Shown one piece after another: positions 55,601 to 57,166 of a DNA stretch of 64,000 bases (position 1 is its first letter; the number at the start of each line of letters is the position of its first letter). A program made the position numbers and the translations under genes. The stretch comes from Metellina segmentata (Eukaryota; Arthropoda; Arachnida; Araneae; Tetragnathidae). The stretch lies in assembly GCA_947359465.1 (NCBI GenBank), contig OX375875.1:13278538-13342537 (forward strand), given 5' to 3'. The notes beneath the pieces are model-generated. The model ran no database searches, was not told the origin of the DNA, and saw nothing but the letters and a program-made list of their open reading frames with translations.

Positions 55601-56532
55601 AAATAAACAGTTAGAACAATACATTAATGCTGACAAAGGTTTATTATAATTCGTTTTAGAGATTATACTGACTAATGGTCCTTTTTAAAATAGTTAAAAA
55701 GATAAATACCAAAAATCTTACTTTTGAAAGCATTACATTGAACATTATACATCCTTATACTTTAAAGATACATCTAACAATTGACAATTTAGAAAAAAAG
55801 AAATATTACAATTTTCAAAAGCCAAACATCAAAAAAGCCTTCTCTGAAAATGATTAAATTGAATTCTCAAATCACACATCCCAAATGTGAAAACACATTC
55901 TAATTGGTAGAACAACTTACTTTCTTGTTTAAATATACGATCTTCATGAATTTCATTGGAATCCTGTCCAAAAAATAAGGTGTAACAAGTAATACTTGTT
56001 AAATAAGTTCTGAACTGACAGGCCATCAATGTGATACAAATATTTGAAAAATTACAAATCTGAAAAGACTAAAAGGGACAAAAGCAGTGCAAACTTAGAA
56101 AAATTAGTAATTTTGACAAAAGTCTGATGACTATTTATTCATGTAAAAGTATGAGAGAAATTTCAATAGTATGACGTACGATCTTACAAGCATTGGAAGT
56201 AAAAATGGTGAAAAGAAATAGCGGTATATTTTGGTTGTGACTTCCACTCTAATCTTATTTAAAAGTTATAAATATCACTCCATCACAGCAATTGATTATA
56301 AACAATAATTTTACCACGTCTTAGCTAATTTGCATGCAAGGACGGCATACAGATCTTCGGAAGTTAAGGAAAACAACAAACAATCGCATTAATACATCGG
56401 TCTTTTCATACTCACAGATCTTTGTAGTTCTCCTAAAAAATTAGATGCTCTCTCTTTTTCAACGGTGTCAGGATTGTGGTAAAGTGAATATATAGCTTGG
56501 CACACTATCTGTAAACTTGGTTGAGAATCCAT
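5369..56532 (-). CDS. TNPO3: Transportin-3 (importin-beta family), complete, 25 coding exons
   Basis: Nuclear import receptor of the importin-beta superfamily. Known family members bind RanGTP with their N-terminal half and carry serine/arginine-rich splicing factors through the nuclear pore. Seen here: 25 exons on the minus strand, every intron GT-AG, reading phases joining exactly, total 2808 nt including the stop, giving 935 residues (human protein about 923). Similarity to animal TNPO3 runs from the N-terminus ([19 protein letters not shown]) to the C-terminus (VREFTRLYR). Recognisable stretches include [10 protein letters not shown] (exon 2), SLRDSLL (3), ANRRT (6), FRCLGSWF (7), [13 protein letters not shown] (10), RHCQLDSDH (12), VRYTS (15), [16 protein letters not shown] (19), [11 protein letters not shown] (20) and [10 protein letters not shown] (22). 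The protein is expected to be a superhelix of HEAT repeats with no signal peptide or membrane segment. Introns total about 48 kb and are loaded with transposons. No frameshift or broken splice site was found, so the gene looks functional. Confidence 0.97.
5536..5675 (-). repeat. SINE family B, tail-side half (split by Tc1-like insertion)
   Basis: Begins ACAAGGGAGGATTTGTGAAC and matches the intact copy at 8990-9215. It stops exactly at the TA target site of the Tc1-like element. The tRNA-like head resumes at 8214. Confidence 0.75.
6046..6230 (+). repeat. Helitron-like start sequence inside the CAGGGTGGC element
   Basis: TCTCTACTATTATAAAAGGA followed by a TGTCTGTCTGTC run is typical of 5' ends of Helitron-type elements. 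The next 150 bp resemble 34430-34520. No matching 3' hairpin with CTRR end was found. Confidence 0.4.
6300..6970 (+). repeat. About 2.5 tandem copies of a roughly 265-bp unit
   Basis: The block TTCAACGGATTT(C/A)AAAT(C/T)TGCGGAAAATTT, then a stretch ending in CAATACGAATTT, occurs at about 6412-6530 and 6676-6795, with a partial third near 6945. A diverged copy lies at 29700-29830. Confidence 0.7.
7701..8175 (-). pseudogene. Tc1-like transposase remnant, C-terminal half
   Basis: The minus-strand frame reads [19 protein letters not shown], then [11 protein letters not shown], a stop, YLWNVLE, and ends [12 protein letters not shown]. This is the second-Asp block and the LNPIENLW block of the DDE catalytic domain. 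A TAA codon sits where the catalytic Glu of the ENLW block is expected, and the N-terminal half is gone, so it cannot work. A run of C at 8143-8153 probably adds a frameshift. Confidence 0.88.
8214..8280 (-). repeat. SINE family B, tRNA-like head (other half of the split copy)
   Basis: Continues the SINE interrupted at 5675. Read on the minus strand it starts with a box-A-like TCTAGTGGCATCTGG and has a box-B-like GGTTTCAAATC. Confidence 0.7.
8630..8912 (-). repeat. tRNA-derived SINE family A, copy 1
   Basis: Minus-strand head GGTAGCCCAGTTGGAATCGC resembles a tRNA 5' half. The body contains the family signature (plus strand CATCTGAGCTGGCATGCCAC) shared with the copies at 17.3, 23.4, 42.8 and 49.4 kb. 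Confidence 0.75.
8990..9215 (-). repeat. tRNA-derived SINE family B, intact copy
   Basis: Minus-strand head AATCAGTCTAGTGGTCCGAG and box B GGTTCAAATCC. The tail reads ACAAGGGCTGATTTGTGAAC on the plus strand. It is the reference copy for the split SINE at 5536/8280. Confidence 0.75.
9800..9895. repeat. Repeat shared with 23904-23985
   Basis: About 80 bp (plus strand CAACACTGATTACATAAGAG and onward to CAAATAAGCTATCTTTCTT) matches 23904-23985 with scattered changes. Family not recognised. Confidence 0.55.
10642..10674. repeat. (AT)n(GT)n microsatellite
   Basis: An AT dinucleotide run followed by a GT run, immediately left of the MITE at 10679. Confidence 0.9.
10679..11195. mobile_element. Pogo/Tigger-type MITE, 517 bp
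   Basis: Ends CAATAGAACTCCAACTATCC and the reverse complement of CTGTAGAACTCCAATTATAC, flanked by TA at 10677-10678 and 11196-11197. Inverted repeats starting CA(G)TAGAAC(T/C)C are typical of Tigger-like elements. A roughly 80-codon minus-strand open frame inside (10640-10889) may be a scrap of transposase but is not recognisable. Confidence 0.78.
11227..11339 (-). CDS. TNPO3: TNPO3 coding exon 24 (residues 879-916)
   Basis: 113 nt, acceptor CTTTCAG, donor GTAAGT, ends in phase 2. Encodes [10 protein letters not shown] and [14 protein letters not shown], matching human WLENSLKGLP...THKQLTDFHKQV. Confidence 0.95.
11340..12804. other. TNPO3 intron 23, nothing recognised
   Basis: No transposon ends or coding similarity seen. 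A 104-codon minus-strand open frame at 11871-12185 has no recognisable homology. The stretch 12230-12510 has higher GC than its surroundings and may be an old repeat. A-rich runs lie near 12711 and 12742. Confidence 0.5.
12805..12981 (-). CDS. TNPO3: TNPO3 coding exon 23 (residues 820-878)
   Basis: 177 nt, donor GTAAGG. The acceptor is unusual, TTTATCAAG, with A just before AG. Encodes [20 protein letters not shown] and [13 protein letters not shown], matching human ...[29 protein letters not shown]. The first 30 nt and the acceptor are duplicated 183 bp upstream in the same intron. Confidence 0.94.
12952..13258. repeat. 183-bp tandem duplication copying the start of TNPO3 exon 23
   Basis: Sequence around exon 23's acceptor (12952-13075) recurs at 13135-13258. 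Both copies have GGTTGC(G/A)GCTTGATAAA and GAACAGGACATAT at a constant 183-bp spacing. Confidence 0.85.
13126..13164 (-). pseudogene. Duplicated partial copy of TNPO3 exon 23 (pseudo-exon)
   Basis: After the same TTTATCAAG acceptor, the minus strand reads [12 protein letters not shown] then TAA. The real exon 23 starts [12 protein letters not shown]. Splicing into this copy would end translation after 12 codons, so it should be silent. Confidence 0.8.
13902..14000. repeat. Row of four short hairpins
   Basis: Four inverted repeats in 99 bp: GGGGGC-TTC-GCCTCC (13902-13916, one G-T pair), GGGATTG-CTACA-CAATCCC (13933-13951), TTGGTTTG-CTTCA-CAAACCAA (13954-13974), and AAGTGA-TT-TCACTT (13987-14000). 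They sit directly next to repeat family C. Function unknown. Confidence 0.85.
14018..14165 (+). repeat. Dispersed repeat family C, copy 1
   Basis: TAACACTTAATGCACCCTAA to TCTCGGTAAACCGTCTGAG. It matches 14622-14770 and the reverse strand of 46640-46790 over about 150 bp. Confidence 0.75.
14622..14770 (+). repeat. Dispersed repeat family C, copy 2
   Basis: TAACACTTAATAAACACTAA to CTCGGGAAACCGTCTAAG, direct repeat of copy 1 about 600 bp away. It is preceded by GAAGAAATTTCTCTTC, which sits where copy 1 has its AAGTGATTTCACTT hairpin. Confidence 0.72.
15458..15626 (-). CDS. TNPO3: TNPO3 coding exon 22 (residues 763-819)
   Basis: 169 nt, acceptor TTTTGCAG, donor GTAAAT. Encodes [20 protein letters not shown], matching human [20 protein letters not shown]. 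Confidence 0.96.
16542..16636 (-). CDS. TNPO3: TNPO3 coding exon 21 (residues 732-763)
   Basis: 95 nt, acceptor TTGTGCAG, donor GTAAAA, ends in phase 2. Encodes [12 protein letters not shown], matching human [13 protein letters not shown]. Confidence 0.95.
17257..17281. repeat. (AT)n microsatellite
   Basis: About 12 AT dinucleotides in TNPO3 intron 20. Confidence 0.9.
17335..17545 (-). repeat. SINE family A, copy 2 (head lost)
   Basis: The tail ATTAACATAACACTGCAGCA and body CACCTGAGCTGGCACCCCAC (plus strand) match the other family A copies. The tRNA-like head is diverged or deleted. Confidence 0.7.
17714..18325 (+). pseudogene. Non-LTR retrotransposon relic: RNase H and C-terminal Cys/His segment
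   Basis: One frame with a single internal TGA (17951). The RNase H domain shows [17 protein letters not shown], then QVEVLAI, then [12 protein letters not shown], giving three acidic catalytic positions. The part with the last catalytic Asp is deleted, and the frame jumps to [20 protein letters not shown], a Cys/His segment common at the C-terminus of arthropod R1/I-group LINE proteins. The reverse transcriptase is absent, as usual for 5'-truncated copies. A likely 3' UTR follows to about 18530. Confidence 0.82.
18541..19007. other. TNPO3 intron 20, nothing recognised
   Basis: AT-rich DNA after the LINE relic, with no feature found before exon 20. Confidence 0.4.
19008..19124 (-). CDS. TNPO3: TNPO3 coding exon 20 (residues 693-731)
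   Basis: 117 nt, acceptor TTTTCAG, donor GTGTGT. Encodes [20 protein letters not shown] and ends QGLLDMLQ, matching human [20 protein letters not shown]...QGLLDMLQ. Confidence 0.97.
19380..19840 (+). other. Higher-GC stretch with overlapping open frames, unrecognised
   Basis: Open frames of 85 (19395-19652), 66 (19474-19674) and 61 codons (19655-19840) cluster here, in DNA richer in GC than the intron around it. A segment reads [11 protein letters not shown], superficially like a reverse-transcriptase YADD box, but the flanks do not fit. Possibly a decayed transposon. Confidence 0.3.
19841..21059. other. TNPO3 intron 19, nothing recognised
   Basis: AT-rich. A 68-codon minus-strand frame at 20658-20864 has no recognisable similarity. 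Confidence 0.4.
21060..21261 (-). CDS. TNPO3: TNPO3 coding exon 19 (residues 625-692), arginine-rich helix
   Basis: 202 nt, acceptor ATTTTAG, donor GTAAGT; the longest exon. It carries [20 protein letters not shown], nearly identical to human TNPO3. In the human protein this arginine-rich helix is the part reported to grip the phosphorylated RS domain of cargo, so its conservation suggests cargo binding is kept (inference). Confidence 0.97.
21590..21735 (-). repeat. tRNA-derived SINE (family D)
   Basis: Minus-strand head AACTGGTATAGTAGCCATGG (box A) and CAGGTTCGAATCCCGGTTCA with a perfect box B, GGTTCGAATCC. The body differs from family A. Confidence 0.75.
22020..22075 (+). repeat. Dispersed repeat F, copy 2
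   Basis: TTTTATGGTGCAAAGGCCAT then ATTTGGCAAGC, matching 988-1075. Confidence 0.6.
22821..22906 (-). CDS. TNPO3: TNPO3 coding exon 18 (residues 597-625)
   Basis: 86 nt, acceptor ATTTTAG, donor GTATCT, ends in phase 2. Encodes [13 protein letters not shown], matching human DPTVFLDRLAVIFR. Confidence 0.95.
23006..23097 (-). CDS. TNPO3: TNPO3 coding exon 17 (residues 566-596)
   Basis: 92 nt, acceptor TTCTTAG, donor GTACGT. Encodes [20 protein letters not shown], the counterpart of human [20 protein letters not shown]. Confidence 0.95.
23385..23600 (-). repeat. SINE family A, copy 3
   Basis: The tail ATTAACATAGCACTGGAGCA and body GATGAGGTCAACACCTGAGC (plus strand) match family A. The middle carries a run of 12 C. 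The head near 23560-23600 (TTAGTTGCTAATCCACTGCC) is shared with family A heads. Confidence 0.72.
23700..23985 (-). repeat. Repeat with a 60-codon open frame, related to 9800-9895
   Basis: The minus strand is open for about 60 codons ([20 protein letters not shown] and onwards to CEVTLKR, then TAG). The start of this segment matches 9800-9895. Protein family not recognised. Confidence 0.4.
24373..24564 (-). CDS. TNPO3: TNPO3 coding exon 16 (residues 502-566)
   Basis: 192 nt, acceptor TTTTCAG, donor GTAAAC. Encodes [20 protein letters not shown] and ends EATVGLLRG, matching human KAIHNICSVCRDHMAQHFN...AAVGLLKG. Confidence 0.96.
25074..25213 (-). CDS. TNPO3: TNPO3 coding exon 15 (residues 455-502)
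   Basis: 140 nt, acceptor CTTCACAG, donor GTAAGT. It lies 7 kb from exon 14, across the most transposon-rich intron. Encodes [20 protein letters not shown] and KHPQFL, matching human [20 protein letters not shown] and NPQFLD. Confidence 0.96.
25772..26990 (+). mobile_element. piggyBac-type element relic (right end not found)
   Basis: Starts right after a TTAA (25768-25771) with CCCTCTGAATACCAAACTGC, like a piggyBac end. Transposase fragments follow. No matching right end with TTAA was seen, perhaps lost. Confidence 0.72.
26037..26990 (+). pseudogene. piggyBac-like transposase remnant, catalytic core deleted
   Basis: N-terminus [20 protein letters not shown] with an acidic stretch. Near 26400 comes a segment like the piggyBac CGT block ([13 protein letters not shown]) and near 26680 [12 protein letters not shown], the GGVD block holding the last catalytic Asp. 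The C-terminal RCQKLGLK region fits the Cys-rich finger. Several frameshifts, and the region with the other catalytic residues is missing. Confidence 0.82.
27187..27984. mobile_element. MITE with CAGGGTGGC inverted ends, 798 bp
   Basis: Left CAGGGTGGCAACAAAATCCT, right end the reverse complement of CAGGGTGGTAACAGAACCTG. Repeated TTCCCTGA motifs sit inside both ends, as in the 5723-7678 element. AATAA flanks it on both sides (27182-27186, 27985-27989). Confidence 0.8.
28384..29160 (+). pseudogene. pogo/Tigger-type transposase remnant
   Basis: No ATG is preserved, but the plus strand reads [53 protein letters not shown] and [20 protein letters not shown]. These are the hallmark blocks of the DDE domain of Tigger/CENP-B-type transposases (IVDNCPAH..., LLQPMDQG). 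In-frame stops and frameshifts occur. The N-terminal helix-turn-helix region is missing. Confidence 0.88.
29169..30286. mobile_element. Element with CA(G)GGTTCCCAC ends, nested in Tigger
   Basis: Left CATGGTTCCCACACCTTTAT, right the reverse complement of CAGGGTTCCCACGGTCCTTA, with CAAGGAC motifs near both ends. The flanks AACAA/AACAC leave an imperfect 4-5-bp duplication. The interior at 29640-29830 matches the tandem unit in the 5723-7678 element. Confidence 0.72.
30564..32292. other. Rest of TNPO3 intron 14, nothing recognised
   Basis: AT-rich. A 126-codon minus-strand open frame at 30976-31356 has no similarity I recognise and no support as an exon. Confidence 0.4.
32293..32390 (-). CDS. 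TNPO3: TNPO3 coding exon 14 (residues 423-455)
   Basis: 98 nt, acceptor ATTCCAG, donor GTAAGT, ends in phase 2. Encodes [19 protein letters not shown], matching the human WEVTEAVLFIMAAIAKSV. Confidence 0.95.
33419..33526 (-). CDS. TNPO3: TNPO3 coding exon 13 (residues 387-422)
   Basis: 108 nt, acceptor CTTTTAG, donor GTAACT. Encodes [20 protein letters not shown] followed by [16 protein letters not shown]; the human counterpart is [20 protein letters not shown]. Confidence 0.96.
33642..33788 (-). CDS. TNPO3: TNPO3 coding exon 12 (residues 338-386)
   Basis: 147 nt, acceptor CTTTTCAG, donor GTAAGC. Encodes [19 protein letters not shown] and ends RHCQLDSDH, very close to the human protein. Confidence 0.96.
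33890..33952 (-). CDS. TNPO3: TNPO3 coding exon 11 (residues 317-337)
   Basis: 63 nt, acceptor ATTTCAG, donor GTATTT. Encodes [20 protein letters not shown], matching human GLGDLRTLELLLICAGH. The donor departs from GTRAGT but the phase and homology are clear. Confidence 0.94.
34370..34530. repeat. Repeat related to the Helitron-like segment at 6120-6230
   Basis: GAAATTTGGCACACAGATAG, then CCTAATTTTTTGAAAATTTT and AAACATTTAAAAATGAATT, align with 6124-6230 with modest divergence. Confidence 0.5.
35142..35217 (-). CDS. TNPO3: TNPO3 coding exon 10 (residues 291-316)
   Basis: 76 nt, acceptor TTTGCAG, donor GTACGT. Encodes [19 protein letters not shown], matching human [18 protein letters not shown]. 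Confidence 0.95.
35731..36060. mobile_element. TTAA-flanked MITE (piggyBac-type), 330 bp
   Basis: TTAA at 35727-35730 and 36061-36064. Ends CACTAAAAAGACAGATAGGG and the reverse complement of CACTAGAAAGATGAAAGGAG. No open frame. A 12-bp perfect palindrome, ATAGGGCCCTAT, lies at 35746-35757. Confidence 0.8.
36185..36247 (-). repeat. SINE head fragment with tRNA promoter boxes
   Basis: The minus strand reads TTAGCTCTGGCTGTGGTACT and GGTTTGAATCCCAGAATGG, a box-A/box-B pair. Only the head is present. Confidence 0.6.
36550..36647 (-). CDS. TNPO3: TNPO3 coding exon 9 (residues 259-291)
   Basis: 98 nt, acceptor TTTACAG, donor GTATGT, ends in phase 2. Encodes [20 protein letters not shown], the counterpart of human [20 protein letters not shown]. 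Confidence 0.95.
37369..37852. mobile_element. Tigger-type MITE, 484 bp, with internal duplication
   Basis: Ends CAGTAAAAAGTCAAAAATCC and the reverse complement of CAGTACAAAGTCCCATATCT, flanked by TA (37367-37368, 37853-37854). Inside, 37395-37500 and 37520-37640 are a direct duplication sharing CTTAAACTAA(T/A)CACCCC. A related segment lies at 16110-16160. Confidence 0.8.
37875..38043 (-). repeat. SINE family A, copy 4 (5' half)
   Basis: Minus-strand head GTAGCCTAGCTGGAAGAGTA with a decayed box B (TTAGTTCAAAATC). It lies a few bases from the MITE end at 37852. Confidence 0.7.
38083..38472 (+). other. 129-codon open frame of unknown nature
   Basis: The longest ATG-started plus-strand frame in the window ([12 protein letters not shown]..., Cys-rich middle [10 protein letters not shown], end QNILK). 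No family recognised. Starts 40 bp after the SINE and lies within TNPO3 intron 8 in antisense. More likely a chance frame or transposon scrap than a gene. Confidence 0.2.
39226..39300 (-). CDS. TNPO3: TNPO3 coding exon 8 (residues 234-258)
   Basis: 75 nt, acceptor TTTATAG, donor GTAAGT. Encodes [20 protein letters not shown], matching the human [20 protein letters not shown]. Confidence 0.95.
39810..40425 (+). repeat. Two tandem diverged copies of a roughly 330-bp unit with a coding-like segment
   Basis: Both copies contain a TTTAGTCTAG(T/C)TC block (39821 and 40150), TGTCA(T/G)TTGTTTTGTCT, and a stretch starting ATGTCCAAATATA. The last part reads as protein-like: in copy 1 [20 protein letters not shown], in copy 2 [20 protein letters not shown]. 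Lys/Arg/Gln-rich, as in transposon N-termini, but the family is not identified. Confidence 0.6.
41558..41704 (-). CDS. TNPO3: TNPO3 coding exon 7 (residues 185-233)
   Basis: 147 nt, acceptor TTAATAG, donor GTATGT, phase 0. Contains [19 protein letters not shown], the counterpart of the human [16 protein letters not shown]. The flanks are less conserved. Confidence 0.94.
42555..42620 (+). repeat. Dispersed repeat F, copy 3 (weak)
   Basis: GGTTTTATGATGCAATGACT then ATGTTTGGACAAGTTG, a diverged match to 988-1075. Confidence 0.45.
42778..43065 (-). repeat. SINE family A, copy 5, near full length
   Basis: The tail AATTAACACCGCACTGTAGC, body CACGCCTGAGCAGGCATCCC and a minus-strand head GGCAGTGGTAGCTGTGTTGG make this one of the most complete copies. 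It ends about 85 bp before TNPO3 exon 6. Confidence 0.78.
43151..43243 (-). CDS. TNPO3: TNPO3 coding exon 6 (residues 154-184)
   Basis: 93 nt, acceptor CTCACAG, donor GTATGA, phase 0. Encodes [16 protein letters not shown], matching the human VHSRSLRIGANRRTEI segment. Confidence 0.95.
43244..46010. other. TNPO3 intron 5, mostly unrecognised
   Basis: Contains an (AC)n(AT)n microsatellite at about 44070-44092. A pair of related GGTCACCACTTGCCAC-like and GTGGCCACTGAATGAA-like segments at 43888-43990 and 44130-44180 may be remnants of inverted ends. Nothing coding recognised. Confidence 0.4.
46011..46074 (-). CDS. TNPO3: TNPO3 coding exon 5 (residues 132-153)
   Basis: 64 nt between acceptor TTTGTAG and donor GTTTGT. 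Encodes [15 protein letters not shown], almost the same as the human [11 protein letters not shown]. Confidence 0.95.
46640..46815 (-). repeat. Dispersed repeat family C, copy 3
   Basis: The reverse complement (GTACCCTAAACTAATAGACA to TCTCAAGAAACCGTATGAG) matches the two copies near 14 kb. It ends 39 bp from TNPO3 exon 4. Confidence 0.72.
46854..46927 (-). CDS. TNPO3: TNPO3 coding exon 4 (residues 108-132)
   Basis: Acceptor TTTTTTAG, donor GTATGT, 74 nt, ending in phase 2 (AG, completed to an Arg codon by exon 5). Encodes [19 protein letters not shown], matching the human ADLALQMPSWKG region. Confidence 0.94.
46985..47960 (-). repeat. GC-richer stretch, possibly an LTR-retrotransposon remnant
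   Basis: About 1 kb with base composition unlike the surrounding intron. The minus strand has ATAAAAAAGTTTGTGTCGTA like a poly-A signal region and TATATCACACCCTTATAACG further on. No TG...CA ends with a target duplication could be fixed, and no gag or pol motif is recognised, so the assignment is weak. Confidence 0.35.
48150..48307 (+). repeat. Dispersed repeat F, copy 4 (longest, interrupted)
   Basis: TTTTATAGCACAAGGGCCAA then ATGTGGCCAAGCTGCAGCAA matches the 988 copy. It is cut by the element at 48308 and appears to continue at 50417. Confidence 0.6.
48308..50416. mobile_element. Element with CAGGGTTCCCA ends, 2.1 kb, non-autonomous
   Basis: Left CAGGGTTCCCACTCTTTTTT, right the reverse complement of CAGAGTTCCCATGGGTCTTA. 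AAGGACTTTCTAAGCA motifs repeat at both ends. CACTG flanks both sides (48303-48307, 50417-50421). No transposase seen; it carries a SINE at 49385. Confidence 0.8.
49385..49605 (-). repeat. tRNA-derived SINE family A, copy 6
   Basis: Minus-strand head AACAGTATAGTGGTGAAGGT and a perfect box B, GGTTCGAATCC. The body has CATCTGAGATGGCACCCCAC on the plus strand. Confidence 0.78.
50641..50689. repeat. Perfect 14-bp inverted repeat (hairpin)
   Basis: TAATCTGCTGGTCC at 50641-50654 and its exact reverse complement at 50676-50689, separated by 21 bp. A third partial copy, GGACCAGTAG, lies just downstream near 50710. Confidence 0.85.
50720..52566. other. TNPO3 intron 3 part, nothing recognised
   Basis: AT-rich with no transposon ends or coding similarity seen. 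Confidence 0.4.
52567..52680 (-). CDS. TNPO3: TNPO3 coding exon 3 (residues 70-107)
   Basis: Acceptor TTTGTAG, donor GTAAGA, 114 nt, phase 0. It contains [20 protein letters not shown], the counterpart of the human FYELP...SLRDSLLTHI segment. Confidence 0.96.
52681..54031. other. TNPO3 intron 2, nothing recognised
   Basis: AT-rich. Slightly repetitive TTGATAGA(C/T)-type sequences around 53140-53280, otherwise featureless. Confidence 0.4.
54032..54121 (-). CDS. TNPO3: TNPO3 coding exon 2 (residues 40-69)
   Basis: Acceptor TTTTAG, donor GTACGT, phase 0 at both ends, 90 nt. It encodes [20 protein letters not shown] followed by [10 protein letters not shown], a highly conserved TNPO3 stretch. 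Confidence 0.96.
54902..55228. mobile_element. TTAA-flanked MITE (piggyBac-type), 327 bp
   Basis: TTAA at 54898-54901 and 55229-55232. Ends CCCTTATGCTGTGGCAAGTA and the reverse complement of CCTTTACGCTGTGGCACTTA. The 87-codon open frame running out of it (55086-55349) crosses the element end and is not a gene. Confidence 0.85.
55233..56415. other. Rest of TNPO3 intron 1, nothing recognised
   Basis: AT-rich intron sequence between the MITE and exon 1, without recognisable repeats. Confidence 0.4.
56416..56532 (-). CDS. TNPO3: TNPO3 coding exon 1 (residues 1-39)
   Basis: Starts at the ATG read from 56532 downwards and ends before donor GTGAGT. It encodes [19 protein letters not shown] and ends GELQRS, matching the TNPO3 N-terminal helix pair. 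The ATG is chosen because the residues after it align with the start of human TNPO3. Confidence 0.96.
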
Positions 56533-57115
56533 TTTCCTAAGATGATTGAGATGCACGATTGAAACAATACAATCAAGGAGTTTTTATTGAACTAAATATG
56601 CGATACAAAAACAAACATCAATTTAAAATTCATTTGATAGGATATTTGTTTTTTACTAACATTTTTCACACGAGTAACTTGAATTTCACTATTATCACAT
56701 TATTAAATGCCAATTCACAGAACCGGAATTCTTTCAATGCAAAAAGGAAAAATAAAAAAAAAGTCAACTTTCAGTTGAAACAGTAAGTTGAGAGATATTC
56801 AAAGCAAGGGGTTATTAAACCTTTATATTTTTATAAATATTTTTAAAACCAAATATGTTGATTTTTATATCCTTTTTATAACAACATTTCAACATTAAAT
56901 TTTTTTTTTAATCGAGTTATCTGCTAAGCCTACAGAGAAACAATACATAGTTAAGATTTTATTTATTGGCAACTTGTTAAAACTGCAGTCTGCTAGGCTG
57001 CTTCTGCTCTGTTGCTCTGCAAATGCAGCAAGTGTCCGATTTCTGACGGCAATTCTAATGAATTTTATGTAATTAAAGTAAACTGTAATTTTCTTTGACA
57101 CTTTTATTCCTAATA
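56533..57115. promoter_or_regulatory. Probable bidirectional promoter between TNPO3 and WASHC3
   Basis: The 583 bp separating the two start codons must contain both 5' UTRs and both transcription starts, unless an upstream non-coding exon exists. I see no clear TATA box in a proper position. The part nearest WASHC3 (about 56985-57050) is richer in GC than the AT-rich surroundings. Role inferred from head-to-head layout only. Confidence 0.6.
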
Positions 57116-57166
57116 ATGGATTCAGACGGTTTACCGATTGTGGGTTCTGGTGTGGATTATTCAAAA
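57116..57166 (+). CDS. WASHC3: WASHC3 coding exon 1
   Basis: ATG to donor GTACGT, 17 codons. The sequence DGLPIVGSG is the conserved N-terminal signature of the family, which fixes the start. Confidence 0.94.

Noticed and set aside
57123..57139. A 16-bp exact match (TCAGACGGTTTACCGA) between WASHC3 exon 1 and the reverse strand of repeat C at 14133, hinting that the exon came from a repeat.
   Set aside because: A 16-mer match is expected about once by chance in a window this size, and flanking sequence does not align. The exon is explained by conserved protein sequence.
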